Assembly (NCBI RefSeq): GCF_019039215.1
Contig: NZ_JAHNZZ010000004.1
Coordinates: forward strand, 69,613 to 105,419
DNA from: Bacillus sp. FJAT-29790
Lineage (GTDB): Bacteria; Bacillota; Bacilli; Bacillales; Cytobacillaceae
Direction: 5' to 3'
Length of the DNA: 35,807 bases
Shown here: in pieces, positions 27,196 through 35,807 of the stretch
Position numbering within the stretch: position 1 is the first letter of the stretch
How the letters are laid out: the number at the start of each line of letters is the position of its first letter
Notes under the pieces: model-generated
Database searches by the model: none
What the model was told of the DNA's origin: nothing
Seen by the model: the letters and a program-made list of their open reading frames with translations, nothing else
Made by a program: the position numbers and the translations under genes

Positions 27196-27870
27196 GTTGC
27201 GGTTAGAATGCCGGATCATCCGGTTGCATTGGCGATTATTAAGAAAGCAAACCTTCCGATTGCTGCGCCAAGTGCCAATCGTTCAGGAAGACCGAGTCCA
27301 ACGACAGCTGAACATGTTAGGGAGGACTTGCATGGAAAAATTGCTGGGATTGTAGACGCGGGTCCAACAGGTGTTGGTGTGGAATCAACCGTATTGGATT
27401 GCACAGCAACAATTCCTGTCATTTTAAGGCCAGGCGGAATTACGAAGGAACAATTAGAGGCGGTGATCGGAGAAGTGACAGTCGATCCGGCACTCGTTGA
27501 TAGCGGACAGGCTCCAAAATCACCAGGGATGAAATATCGCCATTACGCACCGGAGGCTCCGCTATATTTAGTTGAAGGCACAAAAGAATTTATTCAGAAG
27601 CTAGTGAATGAGAAAAAAGAAGAGGGGCTTTCTGTCGGGGTCTTAACAACAGAAGAAAACAAGGATTTTTATCAAGCTGATTTTGTTTTTGCCTGCGGGA
27701 AACGGGCAAACGTTGAATCAATAGCAAGTTCCTTATATGACGTGTTAAGAAATTTTAATCATACAGAAGCTGACCTAATTTTTAGTGAAATGTTTCCGAA
27801 TGAAGGTGTTGGTCACGCCATTATGAACCGCCTGATGAAGGCGGCAGGGCATCGGGTGATTAAGAGTTAA
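26827..27870 (+). CDS. tsaC: L-threonylcarbamoyladenylate synthase (Sua5/TsaC, YwlC)
   Basis: Makes threonylcarbamoyl-AMP from threonine, bicarbonate and ATP, the first step of the t6A37 modification of ANN-decoding tRNAs. The 347 residues make it the long Sua5 type: a YrdC/TsaC domain (about 20-210) with EVVAFPTETVYGLGGNAEN, KGRPSDNPLIIHI and PSANRSGRPSPTTAEHV, then a linker with PGMKYRHYAPEAPL and a Rossmann-like C-terminal domain. GAAGGTGG lies about 7 bases before the ATG. The gene body carries three perfect DnaA boxes. It has the B. subtilis ywlC position. Confidence 0.95.
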   Translation: MNTKRWAVDKYVDGQESYPQISQAADFLINNEVVAFPTETVYGLGGNAENDEAVAKIFAAKGRPSDNPLIIHIGEKQQLDGFVEEIPAKAKQLMKAFWPGPLTLIFKKKENKLSNKATAGLSTVAVRMPDHPVALAIIKKANLPIAAPSANRSGRPSPTTAEHVREDLHGKIAGIVDAGPTGVGVESTVLDCTATIPVILRPGGITKEQLEAVIGEVTVDPALVDSGQAPKSPGMKYRHYAPEAPLYLVEGTKEFIQKLVNEKKEEGLSVGVLTTEENKDFYQADFVFACGKRANVESIASSLYDVLRNFNHTEADLIFSEMFPNEGVGHAIMNRLMKAAGHRVIKS

Positions 27871-27985
27871 ATAAAGCTAATTGGTATGCCAGCAATTGTT
27901 TTTAGTCCCGCCCTTGACCTCTGATGATCCGATTTGTTCTTTAAGGTAGTTTGCGATTCTGGGCAGTGATATTTCCGAAAACTGT

Positions 27986-28016
27986 AAAGGCCGTCTCATT
28001 AGAAGAGCGGCTTTTT
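27986..28016 (+). terminator. intrinsic terminator between tsaC and mntP
   Basis: GGCCGTCTC paired with GAGCGGCT (one bulge), then five T. It ends tsaC transcripts or attenuates entry into mntP. Confidence 0.7.
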
Positions 28017-28080
28017 CATACGATTCTAAAATCTCTTGGACGTGCATATGCTGAAATAGCAAGTCCAAGGAGGCGGAAAA

Positions 28081-28632
28081 ATGTCTGGAATGGTCGGAGA
28101 AATTATCACATTGACAATAATGGCATTTGCTTTAGCGATGGATGCCTTTTCAGTGGGGCTGGGAATGGGGATGTTCAATCTCCGCCTTAGGCAAATATTC
28201 AAAATCGGAATTACAATCGGGATTTTCCATGTTTGGATGCCTCTGCTTGGAATGATCGCAGGCAGGTTTTTATCCGAGAAGTTTGGCGCGATTGCCACAT
28301 ATGTTGGTGGCGGATTGCTGCTAATATTAGGAATTCAAATGATTCTATCAGGTTTTAAAAAGGAAAAAAACAGCTTGATCACACCTGCTGGATGGGGACT
28401 AATGCTATTTGGCCTCAGTGTCAGCCTAGACAGTTTTTCAGTAAGCCTAACACTTGGCATATACGGTGCAAAAACAATAGTAGTTTTAACATGCTTTGGC
28501 ATCACCGCCACAATCCTTACATGGCTTGGATTGCTAGTCGGCAGAAAATTCCAAGGCCTGCTTGGCACATACAGCGAAGCCCTCGGAGGCAGCATCCTGC
28601 TTGTATTTGGGATAAAACTCCTAATCGGGTGA
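28081..28632 (+). CDS. mntP: putative manganese efflux pump MntP
   Basis: A 183-residue inner-membrane exporter of Mn2+ with six transmembrane helices. It is built from two homologous halves: [16 protein letters not shown] in the first and [17 protein letters not shown] in the second. The acidic Asp residues in these repeated motifs are the likely metal ligands. AAGGAGGCGG precedes the ATG by 5 bases. The position matches B. subtilis mntP (ywlD). A yybP-ykoY manganese riboswitch, common before mntP genes in other bacteria, was looked for upstream and not seen. Confidence 0.95.
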   Translation: MSGMVGEIITLTIMAFALAMDAFSVGLGMGMFNLRLRQIFKIGITIGIFHVWMPLLGMIAGRFLSEKFGAIATYVGGGLLLILGIQMILSGFKKEKNSLITPAGWGLMLFGLSVSLDSFSVSLTLGIYGAKTIVVLTCFGITATILTWLGLLVGRKFQGLLGTYSEALGGSILLVFGIKLLIG

Positions 28633-28766
28633 CGACTCGCCAATTTCTCCTAATCACAACTGGCCTCTGACAACGGAATCCGCTAAGTCCGGATCCTCGA
28701 TACACGGTTTATGTGGGATTATTACGGGTAACAGGCGCTATTAAAAATTTTTGTTGGGAAGGTCTA

Positions 28767-28793
28767 TTGAAACTGGGAAATTTGGATTATAAT
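28767..28793 (+). promoter_or_regulatory. putative ywlE promoter
   Basis: TTGAAA (28767-28772), a short 15-base spacer and a perfect TATAAT (28788-28793), 21 bases before the ywlE start codon. Confidence 0.45.
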
Positions 28794-28814
28794 AGAAATA
28801 AAGGAGGCGCGGTT

Positions 28815-29264
28815 ATGACTCGCGTTTTATTTGTTTGTACTGGAAATACATGTCGAAGCCCGATGGCGGAAGCAATTTTGAGAAGCAAAGAGATCCCTGG
28901 GGTTGAAGTAAAGTCAGCTGGTGTTTTTGCAGTCAATGGCAGTGATGCTTCTTTAAACACGAAGAAAGTACTAGTGGAACAAGGGATGCCGCTAGATCAT
29001 AAGGCATCGATGTTAAATCAATCTCTAGTCAATTGGACAAGCTTTATTTTGACAATGACAGCCGGTCATAAAGCAACAGTTATTAGCATGTTTCCGGATG
29101 CGGCAGGGAAAACCTTCACTTTGAAAGAGTTTGCGGATGGAAACACAAGCAGTGATATTATCGATCCTTTCGGAGGACCGATTGAAATATATAGAAACAC
29201 GTTTAATGAAATGAAAGAAACAATGGAAAAAGTCATGAGTCGTTTACAAAAAGAGAACATTTAA
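28815..29264 (+). CDS. ywlE: protein-arginine phosphatase (YwlE-like)
   Basis: Low-molecular-weight phosphatase family. B. subtilis YwlE removes phosphate from arginine, reversing McsB and counteracting marking for ClpCP degradation. The 149 residues contain the P-loop CTGNTCRSPMAE, with nucleophile Cys8 and Arg14. Thr12, at the position that gives YwlE its phospho-arginine preference over the Ile of tyrosine phosphatases, is kept. The general acid is Asp117 in DPFGG. The ATG at 28815 follows AAAGGAGGCG; a frame open 34 codons upstream is not used. A chemoreceptor gene follows after only 13 bases. Confidence 0.94.
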   Translation: MTRVLFVCTGNTCRSPMAEAILRSKEIPGVEVKSAGVFAVNGSDASLNTKKVLVEQGMPLDHKASMLNQSLVNWTSFILTMTAGHKATVISMFPDAAGKTFTLKEFADGNTSSDIIDPFGGPIEIYRNTFNEMKETMEKVMSRLQKENI

Positions 29265-29277
29265 CTAGGAGGACGAA

Positions 29278-30573
29278 ATGGAAGAGAAACAGAGGTATAA
29301 ATTTGGGTTGAGGAAAAAACTTGTTCTTTTTATTTCGACGTTAGCGATTATTACATATTCAACGAGTGCAGTGTTCATTTATTTTCTATATCCAATGGTG
29401 AAAGAGTCCCTTCCATTTGGTGAAGTTCTATTTACGGTTATTACGTTAAGCATGGGGATCATTTGGTCGGGGATATTAGCGTTTTTCGCGGCTGGCTTTA
29501 TCATTAAGCCTTTACAGAAGCTCGAGAAGATGGCTTTGAAAGCTGCTCAAGGTGATATCCGTGAAGATGTAGAACTAGCAAAGTCCGATGATGAAATCCG
29601 CTCCCTTGGAATTGCCTTTAATGATATGCTCTCCAGCTTAAGGGATATGGTCAATCAGATTGACGAGAATTTCCGTGAAACAAATGATAAAGTAATCGCC
29701 ATTTCAAAAGAATCTACAATTGCAGCTGAACAAGCAGATTCGATTTCTAGAACAATTAACGAGATCTCAATAGGAGCTGACAATTCAGCAGTTTCGATCC
29801 AATCAACTGCCGAATCTGTTGAGGATGTCATTCGAATTGCAGAGGAAGTTCAAAATAAGGCAAAAGCATCTGAAGTCGTTTCGAACGAAATGGTGCAAGA
29901 TCTTAATAACTCAAAAAGAATCATTCACTCTCTCGTTTCTGGGATTGAAAAACTTGCTGATGATAATCAGCAATCATTACATACTGTTAAGCGATTAGAA
30001 GAAAATGCATCAAAGGTTGAACAAATTATTCAGCTTGTCGGGGATATTGCTGCCCAAACGAACTTGCTGGCTTTAAATGCTTCAATTGAAGCCGCGCGTG
30101 CAGGGGATCATGGAAAAGGCTTTGCCGTAGTCGCTGAGGAAGTTAGAAAATTGGCTGATGAAAGTGCAAAAGCCGTTCAAGGCATATCGGAATTGATTGC
30201 AAACATTCAGGAGGAAGTTCAAAATGTTGTCAGACAAATCTCCGAGCAAGTAGAATCTGCAAATAGTGAAGCGAAAAAAGGGACAGAAACGAATGAAGTG
30301 ATCGAGGAAATGACAAGAACGGTCAATGAAATGGCTACTTCTGTCTCTACGATTACGATTTTAGTAGATCGTCAGATGAGTAGCATCCATCATACATCTA
30401 CACAATCTCAAGAAGTTGCCGCGATTGCAGAGGAAACATCTGCTGGTGCCCAAGAGGTTGCCACAGCTACCGAGCAGCAAACTAACGTTATGGTAAATGT
30501 AGAAAATCTAGTCGGCGAATTAAGGGAGCAGGCTGAAAAATTAAAAAATACGATTACTAGATTTCAGCTTTAA
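29278..30573 (+). CDS. methyl-accepting chemotaxis protein
   Basis: A 431-residue chemoreceptor. TM1 (about 13-36) and TM2 (about 49-75) are separated by only ~13 residues, so there is no real extracellular sensor domain. HAMP (about 76-128) follows, then the coiled-coil signalling domain with the hairpin tip [41 protein letters not shown]. The C-terminus has no pentapeptide tether. It likely senses membrane state, redox or cytoplasmic cues and reports to CheA/CheW. AGGAGG is 7 bases before the ATG, and the 13-base gap to ywlE suggests co-transcription. This gene is not present at this spot in B. subtilis. Confidence 0.93.
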   Translation: MEEKQRYKFGLRKKLVLFISTLAIITYSTSAVFIYFLYPMVKESLPFGEVLFTVITLSMGIIWSGILAFFAAGFIIKPLQKLEKMALKAAQGDIREDVELAKSDDEIRSLGIAFNDMLSSLRDMVNQIDENFRETNDKVIAISKESTIAAEQADSISRTINEISIGADNSAVSIQSTAESVEDVIRIAEEVQNKAKASEVVSNEMVQDLNNSKRIIHSLVSGIEKLADDNQQSLHTVKRLEENASKVEQIIQLVGDIAAQTNLLALNASIEAARAGDHGKGFAVVAEEVRKLADESAKAVQGISELIANIQEEVQNVVRQISEQVESANSEAKKGTETNEVIEEMTRTVNEMATSVSTITILVDRQMSSIHHTSTQSQEVAAIAEETSAGAQEVATATEQQTNVMVNVENLVGELREQAEKLKNTITRFQL

Positions 30574-30576
30574 AGT

Positions 30577-30608
30577 AGGGGCCTTCGGATGACGGAGGCT
30601 CCTTTTTA
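30577..30608 (+). terminator. intrinsic terminator after the chemoreceptor gene
   Basis: GGGGCCTTCG paired with CGGAGGCTCC, followed by TTTTT. Confidence 0.85.
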
Positions 30609-30745
30609 TTAAAAGAAAAGTAGGTTGTAAGCTTTTTGAATTAGAAACCGACTTATCTCCACCGTACAGGTTTATATTTTCCGATCTTTGTGTCAAAATA
30701 ATAGAAGGAAACGAAAAATAATTATAGGAAAATGAGGGATTATTC

Positions 30746-31186
30746 ATGAAGGTTGCCATTGCATCTGACCATGGTGGAGTAAATATTCGCGAAGAAATTA
30801 AAAGCTTGATGGATGAAATCGGAATCGAATATGAAGATTTCGGCTGTGAATGCGGAACTTCGGTCGATTATCCTGATTACGCATTGCCGGTTGCGGAAAA
30901 AGTGGCAAATGGGGAATTTGATAAGGGCATTCTGATTTGTGGCACTGGAATCGGCATGAGCATCGCCGCCAACAAAGTGAAGGGAATCCGATGCGCTCTT
31001 GTACACGATCTGTTTAGCGCAAAAGCAACTCGTGAACATAATGATAGTAATATGCTCGCAATGGGCGAACGTGTTATTGGCCCAGGATTAGCCCGTGAAA
31101 TCGCCAAAGTTTGGCTAACGACTGAGTTCGAAGGCGGCCGCCATGAAAACCGTCTAGGGAAAATTAAAGAATACGAGAGCAAATAG
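30746..31186 (+). CDS. rpiB: ribose 5-phosphate isomerase B (YwlF)
   Basis: Interconverts ribulose-5-phosphate and ribose-5-phosphate in the pentose phosphate pathway. The 146 residues match RpiB: MKVAIASDHGGVNIREEI, the Cys/Thr active site ICGTGIGMSIAANK and the His-containing VHDLFSAKATREHNDSN. The closely related RpiB-like LacA/LacB enzymes are shorter or differ here. GAGGGA is about 8 bases before the ATG. It sits upstream of ywlG and glyA in the B. subtilis order. Confidence 0.95.
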   Translation: MKVAIASDHGGVNIREEIKSLMDEIGIEYEDFGCECGTSVDYPDYALPVAEKVANGEFDKGILICGTGIGMSIAANKVKGIRCALVHDLFSAKATREHNDSNMLAMGERVIGPGLAREIAKVWLTTEFEGGRHENRLGKIKEYESK

Positions 31187-31252
31187 GAAGGCCAAAAAGC
31201 GAACAGTTTAAGGTTTTCAAAAAAACGAAGCTTCCAGAAAGGGTGAGTTTTT

Positions 31253-31828
31253 TTGCCAGAACAAGTTGAAGCTTGGGAAAAACAATTAAACAGTATTATG
31301 AATGAATTTACTGAACAAGTATTTTTAACAGATAAGCACATTCTCGTAATCGGCTGCAGTACGAGTGAAGTGGCTGGGAAAAAAATAGGTACGGCTGGTA
31401 CGGAGAAAGCGGCAGAACTAATTTTTGCACAACTAAAAAAATTCCACGATGAAACTGGGGTGGCGCTCGCCTTTCAATGCTGCGAACATTTGAATAGAGC
31501 ATTAGTTGTCGAAAGAAAAACAGCAGAGAAAAACCGGCTTGATGAGGTGGCTGTCATTCCGGTTCGCAATGCGGGCGGTGCAATGGCAACCTATGCATTT
31601 AGTCACCTCAATGATCCGGTTGTCGTTGAGTACATCAAGGCCGATGCAGGCATTGACATTGGCGACACATTCATCGGGATGCACTTAAAGCATGTGGCGG
31701 TTCCGCTAAGGACTACCCAAAAGTTTGTGGGTGAAGCCCATGTCACAATGGCAAAAACCCGTCCGAAATTGATCGGAGGAGTTCGTGCGGTGTACGAGCG
31801 AAATCCAGACAGTGAATCATGCCGATAA
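31253..31828 (+). CDS. ywlG: UPF0340 / TIGR01440 family protein (YwlG)
   Basis: A 191-residue cytoplasmic protein of unknown function, conserved between rpiB and glyA in Bacillus. Recognisable features are [38 protein letters not shown], a Gly-rich [16 protein letters not shown] and [18 protein letters not shown]. The two Cys in FQCCEH are conserved in the family. I use the TTG start at 31253, which has AGGGTGAG 6-7 bases upstream; there is no suitable ATG nearby. No reaction can be assigned. Confidence 0.9.
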   Translation: MPEQVEAWEKQLNSIMNEFTEQVFLTDKHILVIGCSTSEVAGKKIGTAGTEKAAELIFAQLKKFHDETGVALAFQCCEHLNRALVVERKTAEKNRLDEVAVIPVRNAGGAMATYAFSHLNDPVVVEYIKADAGIDIGDTFIGMHLKHVAVPLRTTQKFVGEAHVTMAKTRPKLIGGVRAVYERNPDSESCR

Positions 31829-32155
31829 AGTGGAATTTCTAATAGTTGGTTTTTTGTCGAATGAATATCCTATTGCCAAATTTTCCGCAGGGCAAGTAGA
31901 GTGTCGGCAGCGTGATGAGAAAAATGAATGGCGACAGCTAAGGCGAAATATTGTCAAATTTAGTCGGCCTGTCAGTTAAATTGCGATAAAATAGTTTGCT
32001 AGCTAAAATTAAATTTAGTTCAGAAAAACCTTTGTCTTAACAGGCAAACTTCTAAGCATCTTCTCTTCATCGCTAAAACGTGGTAATATATAAAAGAATT
32101 TTCAAAATAGAACTACATATCTATAGGGTTGGCCGAAAAAAGGGAGGATAATATA
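31829..32155 (+). other. ywlG-glyA intergenic region, nothing definite
   Basis: I found no convincing gene, terminator, repeat element or PurR-type box in this 327-base stretch. A TAATATATAA stretch near 32086 could be the glyA -10 region, but no -35 at proper spacing was clear. Confidence 0.4.
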
Positions 32156-33397
32156 GTGAAGCATTTAGCAAAACAAGATGAACTAGTTTTCCAATCAATT
32201 CAAAATGAGTTAAAGCGTCAAAGAACGAATATTGAATTAATTGCCTCTGAAAACTTTGTTAGTGAAGCGGTTATGGAAGCGCAAGGCTCAGTGTTGACGA
32301 ATAAGTATGCTGAGGGCTACCCGAGCAGACGCTATTACGGCGGCTGTGAGCATGTGGATGTAGCAGAAAATTTAGCGCGTGACCGTGCGAAACAAATCTT
32401 TGGTGCTGAGCATGCAAATGTGCAGCCACACTCCGGTGCACAGGCGAACATGGCTGTTTATTTCACTATCCTCGAGCAAGGGGATACTGTTCTTGGGATG
32501 AATCTTTCTCACGGTGGACACTTAACGCACGGAAGTCCTGTGAACTTCAGTGGCGTTCAATATAACTTTGTTGAGTATGGGGTCGATGAAAAAACACAAA
32601 TGATCGATTATGACGTAGTTCGTGAAAAGGCACTTGAGCATAAACCGAAACTCATTGTCGCTGGTGCAAGTGCATATCCACGTGCCATTGATTTCAAACG
32701 ATTCCGTGAGATCGCCGATGAAGTAGGAGCCTACTTTATGGTTGATATGGCTCATATCGCCGGCCTTGTTGCAGTTGGCTTGCATCAGAACCCGGTTCCA
32801 TATGCGGATTTTGTTACAACAACAACGCATAAAACACTTCGCGGCCCTCGTGGCGGAATGATTCTTTGTAAAGAAGAATATGCGAAGAAAATTGATAAGT
32901 CGATCTTCCCAGGAATCCAAGGCGGTCCATTAATGCACGTAATTGCTGCAAAAGCAGTCGCATTCGGTGAAGCACTCCAAGATGATTTCAAAGACTATAT
33001 TGGAAATGTGGTTGCTAACGCGAAGCACTTAGCAGAAGGTCTTCAAAAAGAAGGACTTGATCTGGTTTCTGGAGGTACGGATAATCACCTATTATTAGTT
33101 GATCTTCGTTCCCTTGGACTAACTGGAAAAATTGCCGAAAAAGTCCTTGATGAAGTCGGAATTACTGTAAACAAAAATACAATCCCATTCGATCCGGAAA
33201 GCCCATTCGTCACAAGCGGTATCCGAATCGGAACAGCTGCCGTTACCTCGCGTGGCTTCGGTACGAAAGAAATGGAAGAAGTTGCTTCCATTATCGCTCT
33301 TACATTAAAAAATCACGAAGACGAAGAAAAGCTTGAGATCGCCCGCAAGCGTGTCGAATCGTTAACGAGCAACTTTGTTTTGTATCCTGAAAAATAA
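32156..33397 (+). CDS. glyA: serine hydroxymethyltransferase
   Basis: Housekeeping PLP enzyme that converts serine and tetrahydrofolate to glycine and methylene-THF, the main one-carbon source. The 413 residues are very close to B. subtilis Gly[51 protein letters not shown], the PLP Lys in [13 protein letters not shown] and [14 protein letters not shown]. The GTG at 32156 follows AAGGGAGG by 8 bases and gives MKHLAKQDE; an upstream TTG at 32129 is rejected. It provides the in-window reference for the divergent SHMT-like enzyme at 15414. Confidence 0.97.
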   Translation: MKHLAKQDELVFQSIQNELKRQRTNIELIASENFVSEAVMEAQGSVLTNKYAEGYPSRRYYGGCEHVDVAENLARDRAKQIFGAEHANVQPHSGAQANMAVYFTILEQGDTVLGMNLSHGGHLTHGSPVNFSGVQYNFVEYGVDEKTQMIDYDVVREKALEHKPKLIVAGASAYPRAIDFKRFREIADEVGAYFMVDMAHIAGLVAVGLHQNPVPYADFVTTTTHKTLRGPRGGMILCKEEYAKKIDKSIFPGIQGGPLMHVIAAKAVAFGEALQDDFKDYIGNVVANAKHLAEGLQKEGLDLVSGGTDNHLLLVDLRSLGLTGKIAEKVLDEVGITVNKNTIPFDPESPFVTSGIRIGTAAVTSRGFGTKEMEEVASIIALTLKNHEDEEKLEIARKRVESLTSNFVLYPEK

Positions 33398-33403
33398 TAT
33401 CCA

Positions 33404-33436
33404 GGCCCGGCCTTCATGCGAAGGGCGGGTTTTTAT
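33404..33436 (+). terminator. intrinsic terminator after glyA
   Basis: CCCGGCCTTC paired with GAAGGGCGGG around an ATGC loop, then TTTTTAT. Confidence 0.85.
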
Positions 33437-33455
33437 AGGTAGGATCTTTTTTTAA

Positions 33456-33683
33456 GGCTGCTTTCGTAAAGTTTGTTGCTTTTATAATGTGATTTTTATT
33501 TAATAATCTGAGTTGATTGGAGCGGAGGGCACTTGACTCCAGCGGGAATAGAGGGAAGCGGGAGACCCCGCAGGCGGTAACGCCGAGGAGGCTCCCGTCC
33601 CTCCCCCGCGGAAGCAAGTGCCCGTAGCGGAAATCAACGGGCAAACTTTGAAGTCTAAAACAACAATATATGCGAAAATAGCC
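33456..33683 (+). repeat. MITE-like element, complete standard form
   Basis: 228 bases. Starts GGCTGCTTTCGTAAAG, ends TATGCGAAAATAGCC, with the standard inner arms and core. It is nearly identical to the copy at 24781, including the CTCCAGCGGGAATAGAGG variant in the left core. Confidence 0.85.
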
Positions 33684-33693
33684 TTTTTTAATA

Positions 33694-33769
33694 TCGTTGT
33701 TGCTTTTAAATTTTGTATGAAGTTGATTGGAGTGGAAATTAATTACACTTCAACAATTTAAAATCAAAG
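33694..33769 (+). repeat. MITE-like element, decayed short form
   Basis: GTTGTTGCTTTTAAA and GTTGATTGGAGTGGAAAT resemble the short form at 11070, but the outer ends are lost. It lies directly after the complete copy. Confidence 0.5.
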
Positions 33770-33798
33770 TTGCTCTGGTCATTTTTTTTCTGTAAAAT
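33770..33798 (+). promoter_or_regulatory. putative upp promoter
   Basis: TTGCTC (33770-33775), a 17-base spacer and TAAAAT (33793-33798), about 57 bases before the upp start. Confidence 0.5.
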
Positions 33799-33855
33799 TA
33801 GACGAAGTGCAGGAAGAAGAACCATTTTACAGATCGAAAAAAGGAGAGATTTATC

Positions 33856-34485
33856 ATGGCAAAGGTATATGTTTTTGATCACCCGCTTATTCAGCATAAA
33901 CTTACATACATTCGTGATAAGAACACAGGAACAAAGGAATTTCGCGAGCTTGTCGATGAAGTGGCAACGTTAATGGCATTTGAAATTACTAGAGACATGC
34001 CAGTTGAGGAAATTGAAATTGAGACACCTATCAGTCCAATGAAGTCGAACATATTATCAGGGAAAAAAATAGGCATCATCCCAATTCTCAGAGCGGGAAT
34101 AGGGATGGTAGATGGAATACTGAACTTGCTTCCAGCTGCAAAGGTCGGTCATGTCGGACTTTATCGCGACCCGAAAACATTACAGCCTATTGAATATTAT
34201 GTGAAGCTGCCTAGCGATGTAGAAGAAAGAGACTTCATTGTCATTGACCCAATGCTTGCAACGGGTGGATCAGCAGTTGAAGCGATTAACTCATTGAAAA
34301 AGCGTGGCGCCAAACATATTAAATTCATGTGCTTAGTTGCAGCTCCAGAAGGGGTTGACGCATTGAAAGAAGCGCATCCGGATGTAGACATCTATATCGC
34401 TGCCCTAGACGAAAAACTGAATGAAAAAGGCTATATCGTACCTGGCTTAGGCGACGCAGGAGACCGGTTGTTTGGTACAAAGTAA
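33856..34485 (+). CDS. upp: uracil phosphoribosyltransferase
   Basis: Salvages uracil to UMP with PRPP. The 209 residues match the bacterial Upp length. Visible are [20 protein letters not shown], the substrate region [13 protein letters not shown], the PRPP loop [16 protein letters not shown] and the uracil-binding C-terminus [27 protein letters not shown] is 7 bases before the ATG. The gene following is mnaA, 69 bases downstream, with no clear terminator between them, so they may be co-transcribed. Confidence 0.97.
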   Translation: MAKVYVFDHPLIQHKLTYIRDKNTGTKEFRELVDEVATLMAFEITRDMPVEEIEIETPISPMKSNILSGKKIGIIPILRAGIGMVDGILNLLPAAKVGHVGLYRDPKTLQPIEYYVKLPSDVEERDFIVIDPMLATGGSAVEAINSLKKRGAKHIKFMCLVAAPEGVDALKEAHPDVDIYIAALDEKLNEKGYIVPGLGDAGDRLFGTK

Positions 34486-34554
34486 TAATAATGGCAATCA
34501 CACCGATTTCACATATGTAAAATGCCGCAAAAATAGAAGAGGATGATGTTTGGA

Positions 34555-35703
34555 ATGAATCGCCCAATCAAGGTGATGACGATATTTGGGACAAGGCCGG
34601 AAGCCATCAAAATGGCTCCGCTTGTTCTGGAATTGCAGAAGCACCCTGAACATTTTGAATCGATAGTAACCGTTACGGCACAGCACAGGGAAATGCTGGA
34701 TCAAGTATTGAATATTTTTAAAATCACACCTGATTATGATCTTAATATCATGAAAGACCGGCAAACATTGGTTGATGTAACAACCCGTGGACTTGAAGGT
34801 CTGGATAAGATAATGAAGGAATCAAAACCTGATATCGTATTAGTCCATGGCGATACATCAACGACTTTCGTTGGGAGCCTTGCAGGATTTTATAACCAAA
34901 TTGTTGTCGGCCATGTTGAAGCTGGTTTACGGACATGGAATAAATATTCTCCGTTCCCGGAAGAAATGAACCGCCAGCTAACCGGTGTTATCGCTGATTT
35001 GCATTTTTCGCCAACAGCGAAATCAGCTCAAAATCTCATTAATGAAAGCAAGCAACAAGAGCGTATATTCATTACCGGAAATACAGCCATTGATGCGCTA
35101 AAAACGACTGTCAAAGACGAGTATCATCATGAGGTGCTGGACAAAATCGGCGAAGACCGGTTGGTACTATTAACCGCTCATCGCCGTGAAAATTTAGGCG
35201 AACCGATGAGGAATATGTTTCATGCGATCAAAAGATTGGTTGAAGAGCAAGAGGATATTCAGGTAGTCTATCCGATGCATCTTAATCCGTCTGTTAGAGA
35301 AATTGCTAGAGAGATTCTAGGCGATAACAACCGCATCCATTTAATCGAGCCGCTCGATGTCATTGATTTCCATAACTTTTCTGCGAGAGCCCACTTAATT
35401 TTAACCGATTCAGGTGGAATCCAGGAGGAAGCACCGTCCCTGGCTGTACCGGTTCTTGTCTTGCGTGATACGACCGAAAGACCAGAGGGAATTGATGCAG
35501 GCACATTAAAGCTTGCCGGTGTAGAAGAAGAGCCTATTTATGAACTGGCCAAACAACTGCTAACGGACAAAGCAGAATATGACAAAATGGCTAAAGCCGT
35601 TAACCCCTACGGCGATGGGGATGCATCAAGAAGAATTTGCGAAGCCATCCGCTATTATTTTAAACAAACAAATGAACGACCAGAAGAATATAATCCGCAA
35701 TAA
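34555..35703 (+). CDS. mnaA: UDP-N-acetylglucosamine 2-epimerase (non-hydrolysing)
   Basis: Interconverts UDP-GlcNAc and UDP-ManNAc, the precursor for teichoic acid linkage units and other surface polymers. The 382 residues contain KVMTIFGTRPEAIKMAP, the catalytic acidic residues in LVHGDTSTTF and GHVEAGLRT, TAHRRENLGEP and LTDSGGIQEEAPSL. The ATG at 34555 fits best, with AGAGGATGAT resembling the full anti-ribosome-binding complement 7 bases upstream; ATGs at 34543 and 34546 are inside that site. B. subtilis mnaA lies elsewhere (teichoic-acid region), but an mnaA after upp is common in other Bacillaceae. Confidence 0.95.
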   Translation: MNRPIKVMTIFGTRPEAIKMAPLVLELQKHPEHFESIVTVTAQHREMLDQVLNIFKITPDYDLNIMKDRQTLVDVTTRGLEGLDKIMKESKPDIVLVHGDTSTTFVGSLAGFYNQIVVGHVEAGLRTWNKYSPFPEEMNRQLTGVIADLHFSPTAKSAQNLINESKQQERIFITGNTAIDALKTTVKDEYHHEVLDKIGEDRLVLLTAHRRENLGEPMRNMFHAIKRLVEEQEDIQVVYPMHLNPSVREIAREILGDNNRIHLIEPLDVIDFHNFSARAHLILTDSGGIQEEAPSLAVPVLVLRDTTERPEGIDAGTLKLAGVEEEPIYELAKQLLTDKAEYDKMAKAVNPYGDGDASRRICEAIRYYFKQTNERPEEYNPQ

Positions 35704-35709
35704 AGGAAT

Positions 35710-35745
35710 GAAGCTGGCCCTAATTTAGGACCGGCTTTATTTTTG
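35710..35745 (+). terminator. intrinsic terminator after mnaA
   Basis: AAGCTGGCCCT and AGGACCGGCTT arms, then TATTTTTG. Confidence 0.85.
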
Positions 35746-35748
35746 TTA

Positions 35749-35807
35749 GGCTGTTTTCGCATATATTGTTGTTTTAGCCTTGAAAGTTTGCCCGTTGATT
35801 TCCGCTG
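35749..35807 (-). repeat. MITE-like element, inverted copy cut by the window end
   Basis: Reads GGCTGTTTTCGCATATATTG, then GTTGATTTCCGCTG: this is the reverse complement of the right half of the complete copies. It is the only copy in the window in this orientation. Confidence 0.85.

Noticed and set aside
27871..28080. yybP-ykoY manganese riboswitch before mntP, or a small reverse gene at 27877-28068
   Set aside because: The GGGGAGTA-type core of the riboswitch is not present. The reverse ORF overlaps the terminator hairpin and lacks a ribosome site.

Overview
The window is a chromosomal segment of a low-to-moderate G+C, endospore-forming member of the Bacillaceae (Bacillus sensu lato). Gene order follows the well-known Bacillus subtilis arrangement: rpoE-pyrG-ywjG-spo0F-fbaA-tal-murAB-glpX-rho-rpmE-tdk, then prfA-prmC, spoIIR, ywlB/C, mntP, ywlE, rpiB, ywlG, glyA, upp and mnaA. 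spo0F and spoIIR mark it as a spore former. The species cannot be fixed from the sequence alone.

Layout. 1-11.5 kb: a small membrane protein, RNA polymerase delta, CTP synthase behind a reiterative-transcription attenuator, DUF2529, Spo0F, lower glycolysis/pentose phosphate enzymes (fbaA, tal, glpX), MurA, Rho and L31. 11.6-16.8 kb: thymidine kinase, then an accessory block of a lipoprotein, a DMT/EmrE-type transporter, a GntR/FCD regulator and a divergent SHMT-fold PLP enzyme. 17.2-19.2 kb: RF1 and its methyltransferase. 19.2-24.8 kb: a 52-bp tandem repeat array and a reverse-strand, three-gene signalling operon (HPt-REC-GGDEF-REC, stand-alone receiver, hybrid histidine kinase). 25-35.8 kb: spoIIR, a GNAT protein, tsaC with a DnaA-box cluster, mntP, arginine phosphatase ywlE, a chemoreceptor, rpiB, ywlG, glyA, upp and mnaA.

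Intergenic regions carry many copies of a MITE-like element of about 77-290 bp. It has outer inverted ends (GGCTGTTTTCG or GGCTWTGTTAA), inner TTGATT/AATCAA arms and a GC-rich, multi-hairpin core. No transposase is present. Two unrelated tandem arrays (21-bp and 52-bp period) are also intergenic.

The best candidate for an undescribed system is the transporter / GntR regulator / SHMT-like enzyme set at 12.95-16.76 kb. The three genes have separate promoters, and a near-identical 15-mer (GATATATTGGTTTTA) overlaps the -10 of all three. The regulator gene appears to be leaderless. A second candidate is the phosphorelay/c-di-GMP operon on the reverse strand. Coordinates, motifs and promoters were read by eye; functions rest on recognised family features, and no database search was run.
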